Shown here piece by piece: positions 1-7,724 of a stretch of 64,000 bases of DNA. The stretch is from positions 7,124 to 71,123 of the forward strand of contig DAIPYJ010000009.1 of the NCBI GenBank assembly GCA_036782775.1, written 5' to 3'. Under the pieces are notes generated by a model. It was not told the origin of the DNA and searched no databases. It saw only the letters and a program-made list of their open reading frames with translations. This DNA comes from CF-13 sp036782775. Lineage in GTDB: Bacteria; Chloroflexota; Dormibacteria; CF-121. Made by a program: the position numbers and the translations under genes. The first letter of the stretch is position 1. Each line of letters starts with the position of its first letter.

Positions 1-184
1 CCAGGCGACGCTGGTGCCGGGCGCAGGTGCCCGTTACCCGGCGAGGCAAGATCTTGCCGCGCTCGCTGACGAACCGCCGCAAGCGCGAAACCTCTTTGTA
101 GTCGATCAGGTGGACCTTCTCCGCGCAGAAGTTGCAGACCTTCTTATGCGGCTTGCGGTCGCGCTTTTCAGTGGCTGGGGGCAT
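1..184 (-). CDS. rpsR: 30S ribosomal protein S18 (partial, 3' end cut by window)
   Basis: Small-subunit ribosomal protein S18, which binds with S6 on the 16S rRNA platform. The reverse complement from the ATG at 184 gives about 61 residues running off the left edge, starting MPPATEKRDRK. A CxxC pair (CNFC, about residues 17-20) followed by a later GTCARHQ Cys matches the zinc-binding form of S18, and the LIDYKEV...LRRFVSERGKILPRR core is typical. It is the third gene of an rpsF-ssb-rpsR operon and starts 20 bases after ssb stops. The C-terminus is outside the window. Confidence 0.95.
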   Translation of the reverse strand, partial: MPPATEKRDRKPHKKVCNFCAEKVHLIDYKEVSRLRRFVSERGKILPRRVTGTCARHQRRL

Positions 185-204
185 GGGTGACTTCCAATCG
201 CTCC

Positions 205-654
205 TTAAAAGGGAATGTCATCGGGGTCGACATCGCGGGATGCATCCTCGGTGTGACCACCGCCGGCGCCGACCGCGGCTTCGACTGGCTCGGCGGCATG
301 CGCCTGGTTCTGGCTGCGGCTCTCGAGGAACTGGATCTCGGTGGCGTTGACCTCGGTGGTCTTGCGCTTCTGGCCGTCCTGTCCTTCCCATGAGCGGGTC
401 TGCAGCCGCCCCTCGACGTAGACGAGGCTCCCCTTGTGCAGGTATTGGCCGCAAATTTCGGCCAGGTTGCGCTTGCCGATGTTCCAGACCACCACGTTGT
501 GGTAATCCGTATACTCCTTCTTTTCGCCGTCCGGGCCCTGGCCGTAGCGGTTGGTGGCCAGCGAGAAGGTCGTCACCGGCGATCCGCTCGGGGTATAGCG
601 CATTTCGGGGTCGCGAGTCAGTCGGCCGATGAGCATGACTTTGTTCAGGTTCAT
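205..654 (-). CDS. ssb: Single-stranded DNA-binding protein
   Basis: SSB coats single-stranded DNA during replication, repair and recombination. The 149-residue product starts MNLNKVMLIGRLTRDPEMRY, has an OB-fold of about 105 residues (NVVVWNIGKRNLAE, LVYVEGRLQTRSW), a short Gln/Ala/Gly-rich linker, and ends in the acidic tail DPDDIPF that recruits partner proteins. The ATG at 654 is chosen because it overlaps the rpsF stop by four bases (ATGA, 651-654), which implies translational coupling. An in-frame extension upstream lies inside rpsF and is rejected. The place between S6 and S18 genes is the common bacterial arrangement. Confidence 0.96.
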   Translation of the reverse strand: MNLNKVMLIGRLTRDPEMRYTPSGSPVTTFSLATNRYGQGPDGEKKEYTDYHNVVVWNIGKRNLAEICGQYLHKGSLVYVEGRLQTRSWEGQDGQKRKTTEVNATEIQFLESRSQNQAHAAEPVEAAVGAGGGHTEDASRDVDPDDIPF

Positions 655-947
655 GTGTTCCCCTCGTCTTGTCGAACCAGTAAATGCCGGAAAACGGTAT
701 CGGAGATCTTCAGCACGCGCTCGACTTCGGCGACCTTCGCTTGTTCGAGGTCGAATTCCTCGACGACGTAATAGCCCTCCCGTTGGTCCTTGACCGAGAA
801 CGCCAGGCGCCGCTTGCCCCACGGCGTGACCTTGCGGACCTGGCCGCCATTGGTCTGAATCAGCTGGCCGACCTTCTCGATCTCTTGCTGGACGGCCTGA
901 TCGTCAAGCTCGGGCTTGACGAGATACATCAGTTCGTAAGCCGACAA
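651..947 (-). CDS. rpsF: 30S ribosomal protein S6
   Basis: Ribosomal protein S6, partner of S18 on the 30S platform. The 98-residue product begins MSAYELMYLVKPELDD and contains WGKRRLAFSVKDQREGYYVVEEFD, the S6 beta-strand core. Length is normal. A very strong Shine-Dalgarno (AAAGGAGG) lies a few bases upstream of the ATG at 947. It is the first gene of the rpsF-ssb-rpsR operon, and its TGA overlaps the ssb ATG by four bases. No convincing -35/-10 pair was found upstream by eye. Confidence 0.96.
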   Translation of the reverse strand: MSAYELMYLVKPELDDQAVQQEIEKVGQLIQTNGGQVRKVTPWGKRRLAFSVKDQREGYYVVEEFDLEQAKVAEVERVLKISDTVFRHLLVRQDEGNT

Positions 948-1054
948 TCGACAACCTCCTTTCCTGTGGGATTTGCTCCGACTATGGCCAGCGGGCGGCA
1001 GCGGAGCAGGAAAGCGGACGTAAGTTTACCAGAGGTTCCCCGGCAAAATCGGAC

Positions 1055-1085
1055 AAAAAATTGGCGGCCGCCCGTAGGCGGCCGC
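1055..1085 (-). terminator. Rho-independent terminator after the SRPBCC gene
   Basis: A perfect 9-bp stem (GCGGCCGCC at 1064-1072 pairing with GGCGGCCGC at 1077-1085) with a CGTA loop. On the minus strand it is followed by a run of six T (plus-strand A tract 1055-1060). It lies 24 bases downstream of the stop codon at 1109 and separates that gene from the rpsF operon. Confidence 0.85.
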
Positions 1086-1108
1086 TGCGGAGGGAAACCG
1101 AACGTTCG

Positions 1109-1579
1109 TTATTTCTTGAGTTCGCCGCCCTCGATCTTGCCCGACCACTTGCCGGTCGGCGCCCCGCGCTCCTCGATGAACTCCTTGAATCGCTTCAAGT
1201 CGTTCTCGACCCGTCCGGGCGTCGCCTGGATCAGTTTGTCGCCAACCTCACCGGCTGCGCCGGCGGGCGGATCGTAGTCCAGCATCAGTTTGACCTTGGT
1301 GTGGCCATTGACCGGCTGAAACTCGACCGTTCCGTCGTTCTTATCGCCGCTGGTCGCGCGCCAGGCGATCACCTTGTTCGGCTTTTGCTCGACGATCTCG
1401 GCGCTCCATTCCCGCTCGGTGCCGGCAACCTTGGCCTTCCACTGAAGGTGCTTATCGTCTAGCTGCCGCACCTGTTCGACGTTCTCCATGAACTGCGGGA
1501 ACTCTTCGAACTGCGTCCACTGCGCGTAAACCTGGTCGACCGGCTTGTCGACCTCGATGGTCTTCTCAACGTGAGCCAT
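1109..1579 (-). CDS. SRPBCC (polyketide cyclase/dehydrase-like) family protein
   Basis: A 156-residue single-domain START/Bet v1-like protein of the kind often annotated as cyclase/dehydrase or coenzyme Q-binding. The N-terminus MAHVEKTIEVDKPVDQVYAQW and the W...FEEFPQFMENVEQVRQLDD stretch are typical, followed by alternating strands (WKAKVAGTEREWSAEIVEQ, VEFQPVNGHTKVKLMLDYDPP) and a C-terminal helix (LKRFKEFIEERG). The family binds hydrophobic ligands; the ligand here is unknown. It is monocistronic: a promoter at 1632-1659, a good SD (AAGGAGGG) about ten bases before the ATG, and a strong terminator behind it. No catalytic residues can be assigned. Confidence 0.85.
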   Translation of the reverse strand: MAHVEKTIEVDKPVDQVYAQWTQFEEFPQFMENVEQVRQLDDKHLQWKAKVAGTEREWSAEIVEQKPNKVIAWRATSGDKNDGTVEFQPVNGHTKVKLMLDYDPPAGAAGEVGDKLIQATPGRVENDLKRFKEFIEERGAPTGKWSGKIEGGELKK

Positions 1580-1631
1580 ACAGTGACAACCCTCCTTGCG
1601 CTGGTCGATAGTCGCTGTCTAGGTCCCCTAT

Positions 1632-1659
1632 CTTATACCCCCGTTATCCGATTATCAAA
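1632..1659 (-). promoter_or_regulatory. Probable promoter of the SRPBCC gene
   Basis: On the minus strand a TTTGAT element (1654-1659) and a TATAAG -10 element (1632-1637) are spaced 16 bases apart. The -10 lies about 50 bases upstream of the ATG at 1579. This is a motif match by eye with no experimental support. Confidence 0.5.
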
Positions 1660-1723
1660 CCTCAGAAATATCATGTTATGGCTGAGGCAGAGCCCGGCTT
1701 GGAGGGTCGGGGCGGTCAGCGAG

Positions 1724-1960
1724 CTAGCGAGTCGACTTGCCGCGCTCGCGGAGCTCGCGATAGGTATCGAAGTCGTAGGGCCGGGCGTCCCAGCCGCGAT
1801 AAGCGCGCTCCGGCCACAGCCGCCAGAGCCCTTCCCAGAACCGACGCCGCTCGCGCCTGGCCGGCTTGCGCTTTCTCAGCGAGTCGATGTTGACAACCTT
1901 GTCGGACGCGACTTCCGCGTCGATGCCATCACCCATCCATTCCAGTATGCGACAGCACAA
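1724..1960 (-). CDS. Small basic hypothetical protein
   Basis: Unrecognised 78-residue ORF, or 70 residues from the internal ATG at 1936 (MGDGIDAEVASDK), which is the likelier start. It is rich in Arg and aromatic residues (RRERRRFWEGLWRLWPERAYRGW) with no signal peptide or membrane span. It lies just outside the left tRNA-Val remnant at 1997, so it belongs to the chromosome rather than the island, and its 5' flank was altered if the island inserted there. The composition looks coding, but there is no family assignment and no clear SD. Confidence 0.4.
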   Translation of the reverse strand: MCCRILEWMGDGIDAEVASDKVVNIDSLRKRKPARRERRRFWEGLWRLWPERAYRGWDARPYDFDTYRELRERGKSTR

Positions 1961-1996
1961 CAGTGTGCCGCCAGATGTTTCAGGCGATGCTTTTGG

Positions 1997-2048
1997 TGGT
2001 CGGCGGGGGACTCGAACCCTCGACCTCTTGGAGGTGAACTAGCGGCTC
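1997..2048 (-). repeat. Displaced 3' half of tRNA-Val: left attachment-site remnant
   Basis: Positions 1997-2039 match 11233-11275 (the 3' half of the intact tRNA-Val) at 42 of 43 bases. The only mismatch (2033) falls at tRNA position 37 of the anticodon loop, where the remnant has C instead of a purine. Looser similarity continues to about 2048. The left limit falls exactly on the discriminator base of the tRNA. A tRNA 3' end duplicated as a direct repeat is the standard footprint of a tyrosine-recombinase integration site. Confidence 0.8.
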
Positions 2049-2152
2049 AGATTCGGCGCTGGCAAAAACGCCGTTTTGAATTGCGATGGAGCACATGACC
2101 GGTACAAACCGTGCGCTGTCCAGCGTTTAGGTGATAGGCGCACTCCGTCACG

Positions 2153-2599
2153 TCAGCCTCCCGTTTTTTCGGCTGGGCTTCTCGCGTCCATCGCTCCCAA
2201 GAAATCGGCGCGCATCGCGGCGATTACTGGCTCAAGGTCGAAGATCACGACGCTGCGCCCGGTTGAAGCATTCTTACCGACCTTGGCGTCGGCGGCCTCA
2301 TCGTTTCCGATGACCAATGCGCCGGCGTGCCGCTGAGGATGGCATATCACGCGGCACGATTCGCCAGGAGCGACCTTGCGGAGCTGTTGCCGAATCCCAT
2401 GCATGGTGCCACGAACCAGATCACGGTTCAAGTTTTTTCGCAGAAGGTAATCGGCAACCGCCGCCTCGATTGCATCCGCTTCCGTGCACCTCTCGCCGAC
2501 CTTGACCCATAAGCCGTCAGTAATCCACAGACGTATGGTGCTTTCGGGCCGATCAAGGCTCGCGGCAAGCGCGCGGATCGAAATTTGGCCACCTGCCAT
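2153..2599 (-). CDS. Putative HTH DNA-binding protein of the island
   Basis: A 148-residue protein of unknown family. Residues about 5-32 (QISIRALAASLDRPESTIRL) look like a MerR/excisionase-type helix-turn-helix, followed by a Glu/Ala-rich helix and a mixed alpha/beta C-terminal part (RSVVIFDLEPVIAAMRADF). It could be an island repressor or recombination directionality factor; the fold beyond the HTH is not recognised. It sits next to the left island boundary, opposite the integrase end. Three TGCGCA palindromes in the 45 bases upstream of the ATG could be its operators. Confidence 0.5.
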   Translation of the reverse strand: MAGGQISIRALAASLDRPESTIRLWITDGLWVKVGERCTEADAIEAAVADYLLRKNLNRDLVRGTMHGIRQQLRKVAPGESCRVICHPQRHAGALVIGNDEAADAKVGKNASTGRSVVIFDLEPVIAAMRADFLGAMDARSPAEKTGG

Positions 2600-2603
2600 G
2601 GCA

Positions 2604-2644
2604 TGCGCAGAAATTCGCGCAGCGGCTGCGCATTTTCCTGCGCA
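2604..2644 (-). promoter_or_regulatory. Cluster of TGCGCA palindromes upstream of the HTH gene
   Basis: The palindrome TGCGCA occurs at 2604-2609, 2627-2632 and 2639-2644, with a near copy (CGCGCA) at 2616-2621, all just upstream of the ATG at 2599. The spacing and position suggest binding sites for a self-regulating DNA-binding protein. This is inference only; high GC content makes such hexamers less rare. Confidence 0.35.
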
Positions 2645-2730
2645 CTTATGCTATGCTTCCGCTCGACAAAGCGGTTTTGGCTGCGAGAGCAAGAAATGCC
2701 CTGGCTGCTAGGCTGCGTGAATAGGGGGCG

Positions 2731-2820
2731 GGTGAGGAACGGGAGTTGAACCCGTGGTCTGTCCCTTACCAAGGGACCGCTCTGCGAGGCCGTAGAACCT
2801 CTCCGCTGAGCTATCCTCAC
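2731..2820 (-). tRNA. tRNA-Thr(GGT)-like gene with enlarged D-loop (possible pseudogene)
   Basis: On the minus strand the cloverleaf reads: acceptor GTGAGGA/TCCTCAC, TA, D-stem GCTC/GAGC, anticodon stem GTCCC/GGGAC around loop TTGGTAA (anticodon GGT, Thr), variable loop AGACC, T-stem ACGGG/CCCGT around TTCAACT. The D-loop is 25 nt instead of 7-11 and holds its own small hairpin (GAGG/CCTC). It looks as if about 19 nt were inserted between two AGAG copies. The discriminator is C and no CCA is encoded. The gene is flanked by the inverted repeat AATAGGGG (2720-2727) and CCCCTATT (2825-2832). Function is uncertain. Confidence 0.65.
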
Positions 2821-2839
2821 CAGTCCCCTATTTACATGT

Positions 2840-3257
2840 CAACCAAGCGTTTACGGCATTATCACCTACATCCCTAGATCTTGGGGCACTTTTCCACAGA
2901 AACCCAACACCTTGTGGGGAAACTAATGTTTGGAGATCGAGCATAGAACCCAAAACAAGCGAGCCTGGCGCAGGCGACAAAGGGCTACGCTGTTCCTACT
3001 GCTGAGCTTGCCTAGACCTGACCAATCGACGGGCAATGTAGTCCGAAATGAGCCGTCAAGTTTTCTGTTCACTTGTCCAGAAATGAGTTCAAACGTTCGG
3101 TTTCCGGCAATCGCTCACGGCTTGAATCGCGGTTGAGCTGGCCCTAGCATCGCTGCATGTCGAGGTTTGCGACAGCCGCTTCCCTTGGTCCCTTGGGGCT
3201 TTTGTCAGCAGCATCGAGCGGGAGATCGGTAAGTCCGACCCGGTGACGTCGCGCGAG
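2840..3257. other. Intergenic stretch without a recognisable gene
   Basis: About 420 bases between the tRNA-Thr-like gene and the left end of the IS256-family element. Only short ORFs with no family resemblance are present. It contains AT-richer patches (2830-2900, 3050-3110) but I see no convincing promoter, RNA or repeat. Confidence 0.5.
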
Positions 3258-3291
3258 GTGGTGTAAAAACCGGCGTGCGGTTCCGCGGTCA

Positions 3292-4515
3292 TTATGCAGT
3301 CTGCAGCTCGAGCAGTGCTTGGACCACCTCCTCCTGCGTGGGTTCGGTCAGCTTGTTCATCGACTCCTGACTGAAATAGCGTCGGCCCACGGCCCATTCG
3401 TCGTTCTGCTCCTCGAGGATGGCGCCGACCAACCGCAACAGGGAGGAGCGATTCGGGAAAATGCCGACGACCTTGCAGCGACGACCGACTTCGCGATTGA
3501 GTCGCTCCAGGGCATTGGTCGACCAGATCTGGCGGCGGTGCTCCAACGGAAAACTGTGATAGGCGAGGATGTCGACCTCAGCCTCCTGCAGCAGCGCGAC
3601 GAGTTTGGCAAAGCGTCGCTCAAAGAGTCGACCGATCCGGGCGATCGTTTCATGCGCGCCGTCGGCATCAGGCTGAGCAAAGATGGTGCGCAACGTCGCC
3701 GCCACCATCGGCTGGGCCGCCTTGGGAACGGTCGACAGGGCGTTGCGCATGAAGTGCACGCGACAGCGCTGCCAGGTCGCGCCGGTCAGCACCTGCGCAA
3801 TCGCTTGCTTGAGGCCCTCGTGGGCGTCGGAGGTCACCAGCCGCACACCCCGCAGCCCGCGGCGAACCAGCTGCCGCAGGAATTCGAGCCAGAACTGGTG
3901 ATCTTCCGCCGGGCCGACATCGGTGCCGAGCACCTCGCGCTCGCCGCTGCTCCGCACCCCGACCGCGATCACGACCGCCATCGACACCACGCGCCCGTTC
4001 TCCCGCACCTTCTCGAAGGTGGCATCCAGCATCAGGTACGGGTAGTCGGCGTTGAGCGGTCGGGTGCGAAAGGCGTGCACCTGCCCGTCGAGCTCTTTGC
4101 AGATCCGACTGACCTGGTCTTTGCTGATGCCGTTCAACCCCAGGGCCTGCGCCAGGGCGTCGACGTTGCGGGTGCTGACGCATTGGACATACGCTTCTTG
4201 GACGACGGCGAGCAGCGCCCGCTCGTGCCGACGGCGCGGTTCAAGCAGCGACGGAAAGTAACTGCCCTGGCGCAGCTTGGGAATGGCGAGCTCGACCGTA
4301 CCCACCCGGGTGTCCCATTCCCGCTCCCGCACGCCGTTGCGCGAGGTCAGCCGCTTGTCGGTCCGCTCATACGGCGCGGCGCCGATCGCCTCGGTGACCT
4401 CGGCATCCATCAGCTCCTGCGCCAGCAGCCGCAGCCCGTCCCGAAGGAACTGCGGATCGCTGCCCTGTTCCTCCTTGCGCAGCAGATCCAAGAGTGCCAT
4501 CCTGAAGTTGGTCAT
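3292..4515 (-). CDS. IS256-family (mutator-type) transposase
   Basis: A 407-residue DDE transposase that cuts and rejoins IS ends. The N-terminus MTNFRMALLDLLRKEEQGSD and RNGVRERE are typical of the family. Candidate catalytic acidic residues sit in YLMLDATFEKVRENG (first Asp), LVTSDAHEGLKQA (second Asp) and STNALERLNREVGRRC (Glu). No frameshift or stop is visible, so the enzyme appears intact. However, the ISL3 insertion lies 60 bp upstream of the ATG and separates the gene from its left terminal repeat, probably removing the native promoter. Confidence 0.92.
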   Translation of the reverse strand: MTNFRMALLDLLRKEEQGSDPQFLRDGLRLLAQELMDAEVTEAIGAAPYERTDKRLTSRNGVREREWDTRVGTVELAIPKLRQGSYFPSLLEPRRRHERALLAVVQEAYVQCVSTRNVDALAQALGLNGISKDQVSRICKELDGQVHAFRTRPLNADYPYLMLDATFEKVRENGRVVSMAVVIAVGVRSSGEREVLGTDVGPAEDHQFWLEFLRQLVRRGLRGVRLVTSDAHEGLKQAIAQVLTGATWQRCRVHFMRNALSTVPKAAQPMVAATLRTIFAQPDADGAHETIARIGRLFERRFAKLVALLQEAEVDILAYHSFPLEHRRQIWSTNALERLNREVGRRCKVVGIFPNRSSLLRLVGAILEEQNDEWAVGRRYFSQESMNKLTEPTQEEVVQALLELQTA

Positions 4516-4577
4516 CGTCGTGGTCCTCCAAGTTGTTGGTTGAGATCTTCACTTGGAACCACACGGTGGCCCTTTTT

Positions 4578-5902
4578 GGGCTCCTTGCTGAATTGGGTGG
4601 GTAATCGCAGCGCAGCTCGGTAGACTCCGGTGGTTTCCGACCAGGTTTGGAGGAGGGACCATCATGCCCGAGCTGGAGTTGTTTCAGACGGCCCTTGGAT
4701 TGACCCCGCCATGGCGCGTGGTGGACTCAGCGTTCGATGCCCAAGCGGGCCAGCTCACGATCGAGCTGGACTTTCCGCGTGGGAGTCGCTTTCCCTGCCC
4801 CACTTGCCAGCGCCCTGACTGTCCGATCCACGACGTCGAGCCGAAGCGCTGGCGCCACCTGAACTTCTGGCAGTACGAAACCATCCTCACCGCGCGCCTG
4901 CCCCGCATCCGCTGCGAGCAGTGCGGCGTGCTCCAGGTGGAGGTCTCCTGGGCTCGACCCGGAAGTGGGTTCACGGTCTTGTTCGAAGCCCTCGTCCTGA
5001 CCCTGGCCAAGGAGATGCCGGTGCACGCCATCGGTCGGCTCTTCCGCGAGCACGACAACCGGCTGTGGCGCATCATCCATTTCCACATCGACCGGGCACG
5101 GGCCAAGGAAGACTTCAGCCAGGTGCGCCGCCTGGGCGTGGATGAAACCAGCCGGCGCCGGGGCCATCACTACGCCTCGATGTTCGTCGACCTCGATCGA
5201 CCGCGGGCGATCTTCTGCACCGAAGGCCGCGATCTCGAGAGTTTCGGCCGCTTCACGGTGGATTTCGAAGCGCACGGCGGCCGACCGGCGCAGCTGACCG
5301 AGCTCTGCATGGACATGGCCCCCAGCTATCGTGCCGGCGCCGCCAAGTACCTGCCCCAGGTGCCGATCACCTTCGACCGCTATCACCTGATGCAGAACCT
5401 CAACCACGCGATGGACTTGGTGCGCCGCGCCGAGCAGGAGGTCGCTTCCACTTTGAAGAAGAGCCGCTACCTCTGGCTCACCAATCCCCGGCGACTCTCG
5501 GCGGGGCAACGGCGACGGTTGGCCCACTTGCGCCGCGAGCATCGCGACAGTGCCGAGGCCTATCGCCTGAAGCTCGCCTTCGCGGACTTCTACGAGCAAC
5601 CCGCGGACGCCGCTGAGGTCTATCTCGCCGAGTGGGTGGAGATGGCCATCTTGAGCGGTCTGGATCCGATGGCCGACTTTGCCTGCAGCGTCGCCGAGCA
5701 CTGGGATGGCGTGGTGCGCTGGTTCAACAGCAAGGTGTCGAACGGTGTGCTGGAAGCCATCTCTTCACTGGTGCAGGCGGCCAAGCGACGCGCCCGTGGC
5801 TATCGAACCACCCGCAACTTGGTGGCCGTTGTTTACCTCGCCGCCGGCAAACTCAATTTCAGTCCGGCGACGTGACCACCCACCCGAAATGGAAAAGAGC
5901 CC
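4578..5902 (+). mobile_element. ISL3-family insertion sequence
   Basis: Imperfect terminal inverted repeats start GGGCTC and share GGGTGGGT near their inner end (left 4578-4602, right complement 5878-5902). An 8-bp direct repeat CCCTTTTT occurs at 4570-4577 and 5901-5908, the duplication length expected for ISL3. The exact right end is uncertain by two bases because the repeat overlaps the C run. About 1.32 kb with one transposase, inserted into the IS256-family element. Confidence 0.8.
4664..5875 (+). CDS. ISL3-family transposase
   Basis: A 403-residue DDE transposase. An N-terminal zinc finger (CPTCQRPDCPIHD about residues 47-60, then RIRCEQCGVLQVEVSW) is followed by an HTH segment and the catalytic core: LGVDETSRRRGHHY (Asp), ELCMDMAPSYRAG (Asp) and SNGVLEAISSLVQAAKRRARGY (Glu). 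The reading frame is complete, from an ATG preceded by GGAGGG (4651-4656) to the stop just inside the right terminal repeat. It is probably a late arrival, since it carries a clean target duplication. Confidence 0.93.
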   Translation: MPELELFQTALGLTPPWRVVDSAFDAQAGQLTIELDFPRGSRFPCPTCQRPDCPIHDVEPKRWRHLNFWQYETILTARLPRIRCEQCGVLQVEVSWARPGSGFTVLFEALVLTLAKEMPVHAIGRLFREHDNRLWRIIHFHIDRARAKEDFSQVRRLGVDETSRRRGHHYASMFVDLDRPRAIFCTEGRDLESFGRFTVDFEAHGGRPAQLTELCMDMAPSYRAGAAKYLPQVPITFDRYHLMQNLNHAMDLVRRAEQEVASTLKKSRYLWLTNPRRLSAGQRRRLAHLRREHRDSAEAYRLKLAFADFYEQPADAAEVYLAEWVEMAILSGLDPMADFACSVAEHWDGVVRWFNSKVSNGVLEAISSLVQAAKRRARGYRTTRNLVAVVYLAAGKLNFSPAT

Positions 5903-5997
5903 CTTTTTGTCAAGGGGCCTCCGGATTTACACCACTACTTGCTACTCAACTTCCGACCCTTACCGGTTTCCCGCTCGGCGTTTAAACCGGGTGCGCG

Positions 5998-7703
5998 TGG
6001 CCATGTGAAAGTACCCAGTGGGGGACTGTTGCCGAACTCGCTCGGATCGCCCACAATCGCTCTGAACCTCGCCAATCCAGCCCACGTCCTAGATGGAGGT
6101 AGCGCCCATGATGGGCACCAAAACGGTCGAGCCGAAGCTCTACCTCAGCTTCTCACTCGAAGCCGCAGTCCCGCGCGACCATGTCGTGCGTCGAATCGCT
6201 GCAGCCGTCGACTTCGGTTTCGTCTGCGGCCTCGTCAAGAAGTTCTACAGCCACACTGGCCAACCGTCGGTTGACCCCGTCGTCATCTTCAAGCTCCTGC
6301 TGCTCGGGTACTTGTTCAACATCCGCAGCGAGCGGCGGATCTGTGAAGAGGCTGGCCTTAATTTGGCCTGGCGGTGGTTTCTCGGGTATGAGCTCGATGA
6401 GCCGATCCCCGATCACAGCGTCCTGAGCAAAGCACGCAAGCGGTATGGCGTCGCGGAGTACGAACGATTTTTTCAGCGAATCGTTCAGCTGTGTGAAGCA
6501 CGCGGTTTGGTGCAAGGCGAGGTGCTCTTCCTGGACGCCACGATGACCAAAGCCAACGCTTCGCGCCAATCGCTACAGTCTCGGACGCTACTCGAGCAGC
6601 GACTTCCGGAGCCGAAGCAATTCGTCGCCGATCTGTGGCTGGTGAACGAGGCAGAAGCCGAGCCTGCACCGCGACCCAAGAACCCGCGAAGCGGTCGCCC
6701 GGTGAATCCGGATGCCAAATACCTGCAGTCAAGGTCGGTCACCAACAACTTGCGGATGAGCGCGACCGATCCCGATGCACAGCTCTTCCACAAGCTGGGC
6801 CAGACGCCGATCCTGGCGCACAAGACGCAGATGGCCGTGGATGGTGGCGCCGCGGGCATCATCACGGCCGTCGACGTACGTCCCGCCTGCGAGGCGGACA
6901 GTCATGCGGTTGGCCGAATGTTGGACAAGCACCACCTGGCGGTGGGTCGCCCCGCGCGTGAACTAGTCGGCGATACCGGCTACGGTCGGGAAGTTGCGTT
7001 CAAAGCGTGCCTCGTCCGAGGGGTCCAGCCGACGCTGCGGATTCGCGATCTGGGCAATCGGCACGAAGGCTTTAACCGAGACCGCTTCAGTTACCTGGCT
7101 GAGCGCGATGTCTTCCTCTGCCCCGAAGGCAAAGAACTGCGGCATTTCACCGACAACTTCCAACAACGCCAGGCGATCTACAAACCTCGACGCGGAACCT
7201 GCAAGAGCTGTCCGCTGAAGGCCCAGTGCTCGCCGGGGCGAGGTGATCGTGCTGTCATCCGACGTTGGGATGTCGACATCTGGGAGGAGGTCGAGCAACA
7301 TCTGGCGAGCCACCACGGTCGTACGATGCTTCGTCGTCGCCATATCGTCAGCGAGAAAACCTTTGCCAACGCGAAGGTCAAGCACGGACTCGATCGGGCC
7401 CAGTTTCGAGGCCGCGCAAAGATGCAAATTCAGGCACTGCTGACGGCGGCCACGATGAATTTGAAGCAGCTCCTGCGCCAGCACTCGATGCCCCATGCAG
7501 GGCTTGGTGTGGGCTTCGCCGCTCAATTCGCCAAGTCTGTGCTCGCATCAGCGCTTTCTACATCGATTGCCCGGCCTCACGAGGCCGCGACAAGACTCCG
7601 ACATATCATCTGCCGCTCGACCGCCCTCGATGGCGTACAGGCTGTGCCGCTGGCTACTTAGACCTTTGGCAACAGTCCCAAACTGGGGACTTTGAGATGG
7701 CCA
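5998..7703. mobile_element. IS1182-family insertion sequence
   Basis: Long inverted repeats bracket the element. The left end at 5998 begins TGGCCAT, then AAAGTACCCAGT (6008-6019) and GGGACTGTTGCC (6022-6033). The right end complement (7703 back to 7668) reads TGGCCAT, AAAGTCCCCAGT, GGGACTGTTGCC. About 30 of 36 positions match. Length 1.7 kb with one transposase is normal. No flanking target duplication was visible. Confidence 0.82.
6108..7661 (+). CDS. IS1182-family transposase
   Basis: A DDE transposase of about 517 residues. The N-terminal part (VDPVVIFKLLLLGYLFNIRSERR) and LAWRWFLGYELDEPIPDHSVLSKAR are characteristic of the IS1182/IS5-like group. Candidate catalytic residues: LFLDATMTKANAS (Asp), LVGDTGYG (Asp), and a C-terminal Glu near the HIVSEKTFANAKVKHGLDRAQFRGR region. 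A Cys pair (CKSCPLKAQC) is also family-typical. The ATG at 6108 follows a GGAGG at 6095-6099. The in-frame ATG at 6093 overlaps that SD and is rejected. The gene is intact. Confidence 0.92.
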   Translation: MMGTKTVEPKLYLSFSLEAAVPRDHVVRRIAAAVDFGFVCGLVKKFYSHTGQPSVDPVVIFKLLLLGYLFNIRSERRICEEAGLNLAWRWFLGYELDEPIPDHSVLSKARKRYGVAEYERFFQRIVQLCEARGLVQGEVLFLDATMTKANASRQSLQSRTLLEQRLPEPKQFVADLWLVNEAEAEPAPRPKNPRSGRPVNPDAKYLQSRSVTNNLRMSATDPDAQLFHKLGQTPILAHKTQMAVDGGAAGIITAVDVRPACEADSHAVGRMLDKHHLAVGRPARELVGDTGYGREVAFKACLVRGVQPTLRIRDLGNRHEGFNRDRFSYLAERDVFLCPEGKELRHFTDNFQQRQAIYKPRRGTCKSCPLKAQCSPGRGDRAVIRRWDVDIWEEVEQHLASHHGRTMLRRRHIVSEKTFANAKVKHGLDRAQFRGRAKMQIQALLTAATMNLKQLLRQHSMPHAGLGVGFAAQFAKSVLASALSTSIARPHEAATRLRHIICRSTALDGVQAVPLAT

Positions 7704-7724
7704 TTGACACCGGGAGGTTGGACC

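Larger units (their letters stand above)
3258..5935 (-). mobile_element. IS256-family element interrupted by an ISL3-family element
   Basis: Terminal inverted repeats GTGGTGTAAA (3258-3267, continuing AACCGG) and its complement TTTACACCAC (5926-5935, preceded by CCGGA) bracket the IS256-type transposase and the inserted ISL3 unit. Removing 4578-5902 and one copy of the 8-bp repeat CCCTTTTT leaves an element of about 1.35 kb, a normal IS256 length. I found no target duplication directly outside the repeats, so the outer ends may be slightly off or the flanks rearranged. Confidence 0.65.

Noticed and set aside
2428..2820. A 130-residue minus-strand ORF overlapping the tRNA-Thr-like gene
   Set aside because: It runs through the tRNA and overlaps the HTH gene in another frame; no resemblance to a family.
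3319..4623. A 434-residue plus-strand ORF opposite the IS256 transposase
   Set aside because: Exact antisense shadow of a strongly supported transposase; composition (His/Gln/Gly/Arg rich) is typical of high-GC antisense frames.
5936..5997. Target-site duplications for the IS256 and IS1182 elements
   Set aside because: No direct repeats of 4-9 bp were found immediately outside either pair of terminal repeats, so none is claimed.
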